Below, in pieces: positions 23,112 through 34,880 of a DNA stretch of 64,000 bases. The position numbers were made by a program, and so were the translations under genes. Position 1 is the first letter of the stretch. Each line of letters begins with the position of its first letter. The notes beneath the pieces were generated by a model. That model was not told where the DNA came from. It was given only the letters and a program-made list of their open reading frames with translations, and made no database searches. This DNA is from Strongyloides papillosus (lineage: Eukaryota; Nematoda; Chromadorea; Rhabditida; Strongyloididae), in the NCBI GenBank assembly GCA_005656395.1, contig SRSI01000003.1:186001-250000 (forward strand), written 5' to 3'.

Positions 23112-23155
23112 ACTGATAAGACTAAAAGTATAATATACAAAAACAGTATATAAGG
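23112..23155 (+). promoter_or_regulatory. GATA site plus TATA-like box of the saposin gene
   Basis: ACTGATAAGA (23112-23121) equals the extended intestinal GATA site known from C. elegans gut genes, and TATATAAGG lies at 23147-23155, 46 bp before the ATG. This matches expectation for a saposin-like antimicrobial or digestive peptide made in the intestine. The motif is seen; its use is inferred. Confidence 0.6.
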
Positions 23156-23200
23156 ATAATTTTTCGACATTAAGCAAAGACATTTTTCTTATTAGAAACT

Positions 23201-23581
23201 ATGAAGATTTTTACAGTTGCTTTTTATTTTGCTATCCTTGTTGGAGCAACATTTTCAAATCCACAAATGCCAAATGCTGTTTCTAGTCATTTGTGTTCTT
23301 CATGTGAATATTTGTTTGGTGAAGTTAAGAAAGTTATGCCAACAGTTAAAAAGAGTACAGAGCATCAATTTGTAAATACTATTAAAGTAAGATAAAATTT
23401 TCTAAAAAATAAATTTTATTTTCAGGAAACCTGTGATAAAATGCTACATGCCATTCCACTTATGGATAAGGTATGTAAACAAGTTTCAGAAGATGTTATC
23501 GAGGAGGTATGTAAGGATTTAAATGAAACAGAGAAATCAGTAGATCCAAAAGAAATATGTTCAACATTAAAAATGTGTTAA
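23201..23581 (+). CDS. Saposin-like (SapB) secreted peptide, caenopore type
   Basis: Two exons, 23201-23386 and 23426-23581, with a 39-bp intron (GTAAGA...TTTCAG, phase 0); 113 aa. A signal peptide (about residues 1-19, MKIFTVAFYFAILVGATFS) precedes one saposin-B domain. It starts with CSSC (residues 32-35), has a central TC pair partner at the exon junction, VC and VC in the next helix, and IC...MC at the end. The six saposin cysteines plus one extra are present. Such proteins bind or permeabilise lipid membranes; nematode caenopores (spp genes) act in the gut against bacteria. An upstream ACTGATAAGA supports gut expression. Without splicing the reading stops after 64 codons, just past the CxxC. 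Confidence 0.88.
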
Positions 23582-24374
23582 GAAAGAATGCTATTTTTTC
23601 ACAAGTACAAAATTAGAAGTCATTTTTTCAAGGAAAATAATACATTTAATTTTTCATAATAGAATATTTCTATAAAGATATCTTTAAATATCTTTAATGA
23701 CTTGTGAATTTTTTTATAAAAACAATTATTAATAATAAATTCAATTTCATGATATTTATCGAAGTTAAATGTAAAGTTGATAATTTATAAACAAAATATT
23801 ATAAAAAGCTTGACATAAAAATAGTCATACCATTATATTAGGTGTTGTTATCATAAGACAAGAATATATAGAAAATTTAACTATTAATTGTGCAATAGTG
23901 TCGAAATATAAAAAAATTATTTCTAATTCTTTTCAATTATAATCATGAGGCATTTTAAATAATTTATCAACGATTACAGTAAAACTGTATGAAACAAGTT
24001 ATTATTATTAAATTATAAAAAATATATTACATTTTTGTTGTCTAGAAAACAAAAAAGTAATTTTAAGATAATTATTTAGTCCTATTTTAGTCTTTTATCA
24101 TTTTTCTTATTAAACAACAAAACAAAGTACAATATATTAGGAGAAGTTTTTTAAAAAATGAGATAAGAAGAATTATATAATATTTTATAGTAAAGTTGCT
24201 TATCAACTTTAACGTTATATCTACTTGAAAATAATTAAACTTTACCCTTTCATCTCTTTATAAGGAAGTAGAATATAGTAAATTTTAAAATTATAATAAT
24301 GGAATTTATTGTACCAAAAATGTTATTAGCTTGTTGTGATTTATAGTAATATTTAATGTTATTATCAATTTTCG
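23582..24374. other. AT-rich intergenic DNA at the left border of the RING-gene array
   Basis: No coding region is recognised. Confidence 0.5.
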
Positions 24375-24575
24375 CAAAACGATGTGGGGAAAATTTCTGT
24401 TATACATTTGTATCAGATTATCAAAATGACATACTCCGAACATATACCGTAAATAATGGTTTTACAGAACTTTCAAATGATGATGAAATTAATTACTAAA
24501 TTGATTGGATTTGTATTCTTGCTCTTGACGAACCACAATTTTTACTTCAAAAATGATAATAATTTCAGTTTTAAT
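24375..24575 (+). pseudogene. C-terminal remnant of an RFWD3-like array gene
   Basis: Translation gives CGENFCYTFVSDYQNDILR, TYTVNNGFTELSNDDEINY, a stop, then ICILALDEPQF. This matches the C-terminal region of the array genes, best the member at 37319-38754 (CGKNFTYTFIPDLKNDTIRA, YDVNNGFTELANY, ISALNKPQL). No RING or earlier propeller part survives upstream. It is followed by the array's typical spacer sequence. Confidence 0.85.
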
Positions 24576-25348
24576 AAATTTGAAAATGAATTTATGATGC
24601 ATAATTTTTATACATTGTAGAAGGACTTAAATATACACTACTTTAACGTTATGTGATAATCTTTTTAGAAAAATATTTCTTCTTAAAATGTGTTTGTTAT
24701 TTTTATAAAACTGTTAAGCTTATTTATATAAATAACAATCAGAAAACTGTTTCTTGATGTCAACATACCTACTTATATTTTTTATATTGGTGAATTAGTA
24801 AAAAATGTTTTTACATTAAAAAATGAGATATTCTTTCATTATCTTTATAATTGTCATCAAAATGATATCTAAAATAGCACATATTCATTGTTTTATCAAT
24901 ACCATCACCTTTCTAATTTTCATTCACATAACAATTATTATGTTCTTTTAATAATAGAATGAAATTCAATATTTCACTTATACCATGTTAGTTATCAAGT
25001 TAACTTTCAAAATAAAGAGATTTATCATCAAATTTTATAACGAAGTTACAACCTTTAATAAAAGATGTTTATAATTTAAGGTATGTTAGAGGATTATGAA
25101 ATACTTTTTTTTGCCTTATAACATTTAACAGTGACATAGCAAAATGTTTGATTGGTATATTTAGAACACCAAAAGCTTTTACACTATTGTTTCTTTTCTT
25201 GGTTTAAGAGGTATTTAAAAATGATACATGCGTAGAAATGTCATTCATTTTAAAATTTATATAGGCTTAGTTACCAATAGTTTTCTGTTAATAATAATAT
25301 GAAATATCAATTAATATTCTAATTTTAATTTCATTTAATTTTTTTCAG
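24576..25348 (+). repeat. Array spacer
   Basis: This aligns with other spacers of the RING-gene array (for example 34170-34870). Shared blocks include the region after the polyadenylation signal and a run toward the next start ending TTTTTTTCAG. No gene is present. Confidence 0.6.
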
Positions 25349-25765
25349 ATGTTCTTCTATTGTGGTATTTGTCATGAAGCCTGTTCTGTTAATGGCACAG
25401 ATCATGCCACACACTCTAAAAAGGGTGGGCATTTATTTGGAAAATCATGTTTAGAAAATTGGGTTCGTAAAAATGGCCGTAGAGAACTATTCAGATGTCC
25501 TAAATGCTATAAAGAATCTTTATATGCTTATGATTGTCGCCAAATTTTTGATTTATCAAAAAAAGTAGGTTTAGATATGTTTTTTCTTAATTTCTTTTTT
25601 ATTTTAGTCATTAAATGGTACACATAAAGATTACCTTAGTGAAGACGACTTATTGAGAAACTATCGTTCAGGAAAACAAGAAAAGGGAACAACTTTTTTT
25701 TTATAGAAACAGGAAATGGAAGAACATATAAAAAATTTACTAAACTCTTTGATGTACATAACGAA
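25349..25765 (+). pseudogene. Truncated RFWD3-like RING gene (array member 2)
   Basis: Exon 1 (25349-25563) encodes a RING of the array type, CGICHEACSVNGTDHATHS, but the conserved KCGH is KGGH, so a zinc-binding Cys is lost. The intron is at the usual place (donor GTAGGT at 25564, acceptor TTTTAG before about 25608). Exon 2 begins SLNGTHKDYLSEDDLLRN, shifts frame at a T run near 25700 (IETGNGRTYKKFTKLFDVHNE in the other frame), and meets a stop at the point where family similarity ends. The rest of the propeller is replaced by a foreign block also found at 39890. It is not functional as an array-type protein. Confidence 0.85.
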
Positions 25766-25786
25766 TAGATTTTTAGTTTAATTGTC

Positions 25787-26335
25787 CCCTATTTTAAAGG
25801 TTTAATTTAAAAATTTTTCTTTTGTGTTGTATCTTTTTAACGTGTATATATTGTATTTAAAGTGTTTAATGTATATAATTGTATTTATTGTATATATGTG
25901 TTTAATATAATTAATAAAATTATTAAACAATCTTGTGATTTAAAAAAAATTTTTAAGTTGAAAAATTACCCAAACGATTGTTTTTTTTGTACAACCAAAA
26001 GTTATTGTATTTTTTTCTAATTGAGTATAACAAAATATTTTTTCTTTTCACGTTAATATATGGTTTTTAAGTCTATCAATTGTTTATGTATAAAATTGGC
26101 TATTTATCAAATGGTTCTTTACTTAACGACAACAGCTTAATTAATAAAAATATTCATCCGAAATGTAAGCAAAGAAAATGAATGCTGCAAATAGAATTCT
26201 TCAGATGCTACAAACTCCTTTTAAATATGGTAATTTATAATTAAATATAAAAAAGTACCTTTGTAGCAAATTTAATGCTTCATTTAGTTTTTTAAAGAGG
26301 AGGCCGCTAAACTAAAATTTATTCTATAATTTTAA
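25787..26335 (+). repeat. Duplicated block that replaces a gene 3' end (copy 1)
   Basis: About 550 bp share high identity with about 39892-40450. In both places the block begins within exon 2 of a truncated RING gene and ends at the family's 3' untranslated region (TTTTTAAATAAAATAT-like), where ordinary spacer similarity resumes. It contains a possible small gene (26178-26329). Confidence 0.8.
26178..26329 (+). CDS. Possible mini-gene or captured exon inside the duplicated block (copy 1)
   Basis: The ATG at 26178 opens MNAANRILQMLQTPFKY, followed by a GT donor at 26230. Splicing to an AAAG acceptor at 26296-26297 continues EEAAKLKFIL and a stop, about 27 aa. The second copy (40296) is identical over exon 1, and a change in exon 2 (GAG/GAA for Glu) is synonymous, whereas the surrounding block carries several substitutions. 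It could be the 5' end of a captured housekeeping gene, or chance. I do not recognise the protein. Confidence 0.3.
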
Positions 26336-27427
26336 TCAATTTAAAATAGAATATACCTTTCCCAAAATATGTTTATTATTTCTATAAAACTGTTAGATTT
26401 ATGTATAATAAGAAGAATTTGAAAAATTGTTTCCGAGATCCGTATGTCCATTAGCTTGTATTTTTATATAGGTAATTATCAAGAAATGTTTTTGCATTTA
26501 AAGTAATCAGACATTTTCCATATTAATATCGTTCTCAAAGTAATATTCACAAAAGCATATGTCTATTTTTTTTACTAATTTTATTACTTTTCATTCATAA
26601 CCAATAATTATATTCTTTGAGTAACAGATTAAAGTTCAACATTTTATTTATACAATGTTATTTATCAAGTTAATTTTTTAAAGTAGAAAAAAATTTCCTA
26701 TTTTTCAAAATTTTTTTTGTAGTTAGGACTAGAAAAACTTGTATAAATAATCAATTTCATTATCTTAAGTCAAGATAAAAGTTATGTTGACGTCATTGTT
26801 GTATCTTTCTAGTATTTACTGTATTTTAATCATGTCTTACAAAAGTTTATTATAATATTGTTCAATAAAATTTTCACAGGCATGATATTTGAAGTAGTTT
26901 TAAACTGTAAGTTTAGAATCATAAAAGATTTATCGCTTTGTTCTTTTTAACGTTGTGAAAATGTTAAACAAATGAAAAAAAAATCATCAAAACGAATGTC
27001 ATACTCAATAAAAACTTCTGAAAAAACTTAAATATACATAAACATATTTCTTTTGTATTTCGTAGCTTTTTTGCTTATTCGCAGCATCGTCAATGATAAT
27101 TTATAAAGCATAATAATAAGTAATTTCTGTATTTAAGGTATATAAAAGGCACAAAAATTAATGTAATGAAAAGGGATACCAAAATTTGAGATAATGAGTA
27201 TTTTATAGATAACAATTGTCAATATTTCACCATTTGTATTCATAGTTTTTGAAAAGATTGATATTCAATGTGTTATCACCATAAATATCTATTAGTATAT
27301 AAATAATAGAAAATACCATTGAATGTTTTATTTTATAATTTTAATCGTCAATTTATGTATAGTTAATAACAAAGTGAAATAGAATTATCAATAATATTCA
27401 TTGTGATAACGTATGATTTCCTTTCAG
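26336..27427 (+). repeat. Array spacer upstream of member b
   Basis: This aligns through most of its length with 28870-30050, 31500-32668 and 40450-41831. It ends in a promoter-like stretch with TGATAA motifs (TTATCA at 27273 and 27385, TGATAA at 27404) and the acceptor-like TTTCAG directly before the ATG at 27428. Confidence 0.75.
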
Positions 27428-28844
27428 ATGTCTTCTGTTTGCTTTATTTGTTCTGAACCCTATACTACTAATGGCACAGGTCATGCTTTATATTCAACAA
27501 AATGTGGACATTTAATGGGAAAATCATGTTTAGAGGAATGGATACGCAGAACCAGATATCTAGGTAGATTCAACTGTCCCGCATGCCGTGAACTTTTACT
27601 TAATGGTGATTACCATCCGATTTATGATTTTTCAAATGAAGTAATTTAAAATTAAATTTTAAATATTTCATTTCGTATTTTAGCCTTTAAAAAGTAAATT
27701 TGAGGATTCTAAGGATAAATACCTTAGTGAAGATAATATATTAAAAGACTGTCTCTCAGGAAAACTAAAAAAAGGAAGCACTTTTTTCGTTGAAACAAGA
27801 AATAGAGAAATAGGCAGAATGTTTATTGAATTTTTTGATGTTCATAATGAATATATTTTGATTGCTGGTCATCTTTCTTATAAAGGATCTTCTCTGCAAA
27901 TTTACAAAGGTGCCGACATTGTTTATGATACAATATATTCATACACTAATATTATTACTGTGGCACTCAACAAGTTCTGTAAGAATGCTGTTGGATTTTG
28001 TGTTGGTTTTTTAAATGGAAATTTTCTGTATGTAGTACTTTCAATAACTAATAGTATTTGTGGAGCTCCACATGAAAACGTATTAAGTATTGATTGCAGA
28101 AGATTAAATTCAGTATGCTTTTTAGATGAGAACAAAATTGTTCATTCAGTTGGAGAATGTAATATATTTTCTGTACGTACTGATAAATTAAGTACTAAGG
28201 AAAATTGGTTAGGAAATGTCAATGTTGAATTGAAGGCTGTAACCAATTTAACAGTTAAAAGTGAATCTGTTTTGTTGGGTATAATGGATGGAAAAATTTA
28301 TATTTTTGAGAAGAATAAAATCCCATATGTAGTTTATTTTGAGGAAAACATAAAAGTTACCAATTATAAATATGACCCAGTTGTCGACATGCTTTCAATT
28401 GTCAAATCTTTAGAATTTCAAGTTAGTGAAGATAGTTATGAAAACAATTTATCACATGTAATACGTGGTATGTCAAAAATACCTAAATATGATAATGAAG
28501 GTTGTAGAAGGGAAATATATATGAGCTATCCTGTCCAAGATTTTACGAATATTACTTATCATTTACCTCAACACTTCAAGCCAACATTAATTTCAGCAAA
28601 GAATTATGAAAAGTGTTTCGTTTACTCATTTATACCAAATGAAGAAAATGGCATGCTTCAAATGCACTTTATAAATGATGCTTTTAAAGTTGTAGGTGAA
28701 AAAAAAATTGGAAATTTAAATAAGTGTCTTGGCATTTTTGCACTCAAAGAACCAGAGGTACTTTCTTCAAAAGTGGTGAAAATTCCAATCGTACTAATGT
28801 TTAGCGAGGGGTTTACGATGTTGAACTGCTATACAATAATATAA
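27428..28844 (+). CDS. RFWD3-like RING + propeller protein, array member b
   Basis: Two exons, 27428-27640 and 27684-28844, with a 43-bp intron (GTAATT...TTTTAG, phase 0); 457 aa. The RING is at residues 5-60: CFICSE, NGTGHAL, KCGHLMGKSCLEEW, CPAC, then DYHPIYD. This spacing (CGHL.G..C...W) is that of RFWD3-type E3 ubiquitin ligases. The rest (about 75-457) is a string of beta-strand-like segments such as LLGIMDGKIYIFEKNK, with the family end FTMLNCYTII; a WD40-like propeller is inferred, though no GH/WD signatures are clear. The ATG at 27428 is preferred over the one 15 bp upstream because it follows TTTCAG directly, as in every member. Target and pathway are unknown. Confidence 0.85.
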
Positions 28845-30050
28845 AAATAGTAATTTAGAACTTTTGTATTGTAATAATATTTTTAAATAAAATATTTATC
28901 TCTAAATGTTCATTATTTTTTTTAAAAATATCGGGTTTATGTATATATGAAACAAATTAACAATTGTCTTCGAAGTCTTCATGTTCGTTAAGTTGTATTT
29001 TTTATAGTGATAAAATAACAAAAATGTTTATTATATTTAAAAAAATCAGATATTTTTTCGTACTTATATTGTGATCAGAATTAAATTTACGAAGCATATA
29101 TTTCTCAATTTAATGGCTTTCTAATTTTTATACTTTTTATTCACTTATCATAATTGCTTAACGATTATGATAATAGTAAAAGTTTAATATTTTATCTATT
29201 CGATAGTATTCATCACGCTAATTTTCAAAAATAAAGGAAAATTTTCAATTATTCAACAAAGTTATAACCTTAGTTTAAAGATCATATATAATTTATGGTA
29301 AGATGTAGAAAATTACAAAAAATTTTGCTTTTTTTCAACATTTTTTGTCGTCAGGACTACAAGAACTTGTATAAAACAATCAATTATTACTACTTTAAGT
29401 TATGTTTAGGTCATGGTTGTATCTTTCTAGTATTTACAGTATTTTAATCATGCCTAACAAAAGTTTATTTATAAAATGATTCAGTAAGATTTACACAAGT
29501 ATAATATTTGGAATGGTTTTAAATTATAAATTTAGAATACTAAAAATTTTTTTACTTTTTAACTTTCAACGTTTTGAAAATAATGATTAAATAAATAAAA
29601 GAATAATCGTTAAATTGAATGTCATGTTAAATTTAAACCTCTGAAAAAACTCAAATAAATATAAATATATTTCTTTTGCATTTCGTAGCTTTTTTGTTTA
29701 TTCGCAATATCGTCAATGAAAATTTAAAAAACTTAAAAATAGGTAATTTCTGTACTTTAGATATATAAAAAAAACAAAAAATGATGTAGTGAAAAGGGAT
29801 AACAAAATTTGAGATGATGAGTAATTAATAGATAATAATTGTCAATATTTCACCATTTGTATTCACAGTTTTTGGAAAGATTGATACTCAATGTGTTATC
29901 ACCATAAATTTCTACTACTATATAAATATTGGAAAATACCATTGAATGTATTATTTTATAATTTTAATTGTCAATTTATGTATAGTTAATAACAAAGTGA
30001 AGTAAAATTATCGATAATATTCATTGTGATAACGTATGAATTTCTTTCAG
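28845..30050 (+). repeat. Array spacer between members b and c
   Basis: About 1.2 kb, highly similar to 31468-32668 and 26336-27427. The unit length from start codon to start codon is about 2.62 kb for b to c and c to d. TTATCA at 29896 and TGATAA at 30027 recur at the same positions as in the other copies. Confidence 0.8.
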
Positions 30051-31467
30051 ATGTCATCTATTTGTTTTATTTGTTCTGAACCCTATACTACTAATGGCAC
30101 AGATCATGCTTTATATTCAACAAAATGTGGACATTTAATGGGAAAATCGTGTTTAGAGGAATGGATACGCCAAACTAGTAATCAAGGTAGATTCAACTGC
30201 CCCACATGCCGTAAACTTTTACTTGATGGTGATTACCATCCCATTTATGATTTTTCAAATGAAGTAATTTAAAATTAAATTTTAAATATTTTATTTCGCA
30301 TTTTAGCTTTTAAGAAGTGAATTTAACGATTCTAAGGATAAATACCTTAGCGAAGATGAAATATTGAAGGACTGTCTCTCAGGAAGACTTAAAAAAGAAT
30401 CCACTTTTTACATCGAAACAGGAAATAGAGAAATAAGCAGGATGTTTATTGAATTTTTTGATGTTCTCAATGAATATATTTGGATCGTTGGCCATTTTTC
30501 TTATAAAGAGTCTTTTCTACAAATTCACAAAGGTAACGACATTGTTTATGATACATCTTTCCCATACTCAAATATTAGTACTGTGGCATTCAACAAGTTC
30601 CGTGAGGATGCTGCTGAATTTTGTATTGGTTTTCAAGATGGAATTCTTCAGAAAGGAGTACTAAATATAACTAACGGAACTTATGGAGTTTCAAATGGAG
30701 ATGTATTATTTAATATGGGTAGAAAAATCAATTCAATAAGCTTTTTAGAAAAGAAAAAATTTGTTTATTCTGTTGGAGAATGTAATATATTTTCTGTACC
30801 TACTGATAATTTTAGTACTAAGGAAAATTGGTTAGAAAAAGTCAATATTGAGTTGAAGGCTGTGACCAATTTAACAGTTAAAAGTGAATCTGTTTTGTTG
30901 GGTATAATGGATGGAAAAATTTATATTTTTGAGAAGAATAAAATCCCATATGTAGTTTATTTTGAGGAAAACATAAAAGTTACCAACTATAAATATGACC
31001 CAGTTGTAGACATGCTTTCAATTGTCAAATCTTTAGAATTTCAAGTTAGTGAAGATATTTATGAAAACAATTTATCACATGTAATATGTGGTTTGTCAAA
31101 AACATTTAATTATGATAATGAAGGCTATAGAAGAGAAGTATATATGAGCTATCCTATCCAACATTTTCCGGATATTACTTATTATTTACCTCAACAGTTC
31201 AAGCCAGTATTAATTTCAGCAACGAATTATGAAAAGTATTTCATTTATTCGTTCATACCAAGTGAAGAAAATGACATGCTTCAAGTGCACTTTGTTAATG
31301 GTGCTTTTAACGTTGTGGGTAAAAGAAAAATTGAAAATTTAAATAAGTGTCTTGGCATTTTGGCACTCAAGGAACCAGAGGTACTTTCTTCAAAGGTGAT
31401 GAAAATTCCAATCGTACTAGTGTTTCGCGGAGGGTTTACGATGTTAAACTGCTATACTTTAATATAA
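30051..31467 (+). CDS. RFWD3-like RING + propeller protein, array member c
   Basis: Exons 30051-30263 and 30307-31467 with a 43-bp phase-0 intron; 457 aa, the same length as member b. The RING is complete (CFICSE, TDHAL, KCGHLMGKSCLEEW, CPTC, DYHPIYD) and differs from that of member d at one residue in this region (SEPY versus SESY). A stretch of ~250 bp in exon 2 (about 30843-31100, ELKAVTNLTVKSESVLLGIM...) is almost identical to member b, while the flanking coding sequence is much more diverged. The last ~100 bp match member d instead. This mosaic suggests gene conversion. The start directly follows TTTCAG. Confidence 0.86.
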
Positions 31468-32668
31468 AAATAGTGATTTGGAATTTTTGTATCGTAATAA
31501 TATTTTTAAATAAAAAATTTGTCTCTAAATGTTTATTATTTTTTTAAAAATGTCGGGTTTATATGTATTAAAAACAAATGAAAAACTGTTTTTGAAGTCA
31601 TTATGTCCGTTAACTTTTATTTTTTATATAGGTAATTATCAAGAAGTATTTTTTGCATTAATAAATCATATTTTTTTATACTTCTATTGTAATCAATATA
31701 ATAATCATAATCATGAAACATAAATTTCTCTCTTTACCGATTTTATAATTTATGTATTTTCTATTCACTTATCATAATTACTTAACGATTATGATAATAG
31801 AAAAAAGTTCAATATTTTACCTATTCGATGTTATTTATCAAGCTAATTTTCAAAAATTAAGAGAAATTTTTAATTATTCAACCAAGTTATGATTTTAATT
31901 TAAAGATCATATATAATTTATGGAAAAAATAGAAAAGTTTTGCTTTTTTTCAACATTTTTTGTAGTCAGGACTAGAAGAACTTATATAAATAATCAATTC
32001 TTTTTACTTTAAGTTAGGATAAAAGTTATTTTTAGGTTATGGTTTTGCCTTTTTCAGTATTTTAATTATGTCTAACAAAATTTTATTTTTAAAGTAATTC
32101 AATAAACTTTACACGAGCATGATATTTAGAGTAGCTTTAAACTGTAAATTTATAATACTAAAAGATTTTTCATTTCTTAAATTTCAACGTTTTAAAAATA
32201 CTGGTGAAATAAATAAAAGAAAAATCGTAAAGTCAAATGTCATGTTTAATAGAAACTTCTGAAAAAACTTAAATTTATATAAACATATTTCTTTTGTAAT
32301 TCACAGTTTTTTCTGTTTGTTTGAATATCGTCAATAAAAATTTGTAAAACATAAAAATAAGTAATTTATGTTTTTTAGATATATAAAAAGAACAAAAAAT
32401 GATTTAGTGAAAAGGGATAACAAAATTTGAGAGGATGAATATTTTATAGATAATAATTATCAATATTTCATCACTTGTATTCATAGTTTTTGAAAAGATT
32501 GATACTCAATGTGTTATCACCATAAATTTCTACTAATATATAAATATTAGAAAATACTATTGAATGTATTATTTTATAATTTTAATTGTCAATTTATGTA
32601 TAGTTAATAACAAAGTGAAGTAAAATTATCGATAATATTCATTGTGATAACGTATGAATTTCTTTCAG
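31468..32668 (+). repeat. Array spacer between members c and d
   Basis: Closely similar to the b-c spacer. The proximal ~170 bp before the start codon are nearly identical in the two, including TGATAA at 32645 and the TTTCAG acceptor. Confidence 0.8.
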
Positions 32669-34151
32669 ATGTCATCTATTTGTTTTATTTGTTCTGAATC
32701 CTACACTACTAATGGCACAGATCATGCCTTATATTCAACAAAATGTGGACATTTAATGGGAAAATCGTGTTTAGAGGAATGGATACGCCAAACTAGTAAT
32801 CAAGGTAGATTCAACTGTCCCACATGCCGTAAACTTTTACTTGATGGTGATTACCATCCAATTTATGATTTTTCAAATGAAGTAATTTAAAATTAAATTT
32901 TAAATATTTCATTTCGCATTTTAGATTTTAAAAAGTGAATTTGGCGATAGTAAGGATAAATACCTTTGCGAGGATGACATAATGAAGGAGTGTCTCTCAG
33001 GAAGAGTAAAAAAAGGAAGCACTTTTTTCTTAGAAACAGGAAATAAAAGAATTAGTAGAATGTTTATTCAATTTTTTGATGTTCACAATGAATATATTTT
33101 GGTTGCTGGTCATTTATCTTATGAAAAAACTTTTCTACAAGTTCACAAAGGTAACGACATTTTTTATGATAAACTTTTTTCATACACTAATTTTATTACT
33201 GCGGCATTCAACAAGTTCTATGAGGATGCTGTTAAATTTTGTGTCGGTTTTCCAGATGGACTAATTGAGCACATAGTGCTTCCAATAACTAATGGAGTTT
33301 GCAGCGTCCCTTATGAAAGTTTATTGATTAATGAGAATGGACAAATTAATTCAATATGCTTTTTAGAAAAGAAAAAAGTTGTTTATTCTGTTGGAGAATG
33401 TAGTATATTTTCTTTACGTACCGATAAGGTTGTTGTTAAGGAAAATTGGTTAGGAAATGTCAATGTTAAATTAAAGGCTGTGACCAATTTAACAGTTAAA
33501 AGTGATTCTGTTTTATTGGGTATAATGGATGGAAAAATCTACATTTTTGAGAAGAATAAAGTTCCATATATAGTTTATTCTGAAGAAAACATAGAAGTTA
33601 TCAACTATACATTTGACCCAGTTGTGGACATGATTTCAATCGTCAACTCTTTAAAATATCAAGGTAGTGGGGATATTTATGACCCAGATTTTGATATGAT
33701 TTTAATCTTAAACTCTTTAGAATTTGGATGTGGTGAAGATATTTATGAAAAAAATGTATCAAATACATTACGTGGTATTTCAAAAATATTTATGTACGAT
33801 AATAAAGGTTGTAGAAGAAAAGTATATAATAGTTATACTTTCCAAAATTTTCCGAATATTAATTATCAGTCACCACAAGAATTCAAGCCAATATTAATTT
33901 CAGCAAAGAATCATCATAAGTATTTCACTTATTCGTTCATACCAAATAAAGAAAATGACGTGCTTCAGGTACATTTTGTAAATGATGCTTTTAACGTTGT
34001 AGGTAAAACGAAAATTGAAAATTTAAATAAATGCATTGGCATTTTTGCACTCAAGAAACCAAATGTACTTTCCTCAAAGGTGATGAAAATTCCAATCGTA
34101 CTAGTGTTTCGCGGAGGGTTTACGATGTTAAACTGCTACACTTTAATATAA
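32669..34151 (+). CDS. RFWD3-like RING + propeller protein, array member d, with internal 22-residue duplication
   Basis: Exons 32669-32881 and 32925-34151, 43-bp phase-0 intron; 479 aa. The RING is intact (CFICSE, TDHAL, KCGHLMGKSC, CPTC). Exon 2 is 66 bp longer than in b and c because a segment is tandemly repeated: FDPVVDMISIVNSLKYQGSG is followed by PDFDMILILNSLEFGCGE, each ending DIY. The C-terminal ~30 codons are nearly identical to member c. Regulation is presumably as for b and c, given the near-identical upstream sequence. It is likely an E3 ligase by its RING, with unknown substrate. Confidence 0.86.
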
Positions 34152-34880
34152 AACGGCAATTTAGCATTTTAGTAATATAATTATATCATTTTTAAATAAA
34201 ATACTAATTTCTCAAAATGTATTCATTATTTCTTTAAAGCCATCGAGTTTATGCGAATACAAAAGCAACTAGAAATTTGTTGCTTAAAATCAACATATCC
34301 GTTAACTTGTATTTTTATTTTTGTAAATTGGTAGAAAATGTTTTTTTATAATTAAAAAATCAAATATTTTCATATTTACATTGTCATAAAAAAAGTATGT
34401 AATATAACATAAATTTATTGCTTCATCAATTTTATCACTTTTCCATTTCTCATTCACATAACAATTATTATGGTCTTTAAATAATAGAATAAAAAAAATT
34501 CAACAATCTATATATACAATATTAGTTATCAAGTTAATTTTCAAAGTAAAGAAATTTATCATCCAATTCAACAACGGAAATGGACATCTTTGATACAAGA
34601 TTATATATAACTTAAGGTAGGTTAGAAGATTATGATTTGCTTTGTTTTACCCTTTAACATTTGATATTGACATACCAAAATTTTTTAATGGTATATTTAG
34701 AACGTTAAAGTATTCATATTTTTGTTTCTCTTCTTCGTTTAAGAGGAATTTAAGAATAATACATATATAGAAATGTCATTCATGCTAGAACTTACTCAGG
34801 CTTAATATCCAATGATATTCTGTTAAATATAAAATTATTATGAATTAATATGGTTTTTTTAATATTATGTAATTTTTAAG
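34152..34880 (+). repeat. Array spacer
   Basis: About 730 bp, similar to 24600-25348. No gene. Confidence 0.6.

Noticed and set aside
27413..27427. Upstream in-frame ATG of RING member b (and equivalents at 30036, 32654, 37304)
   Set aside because: The ATG directly after TTTCAG is shared by all members; the upstream one lies in the presumed outron.
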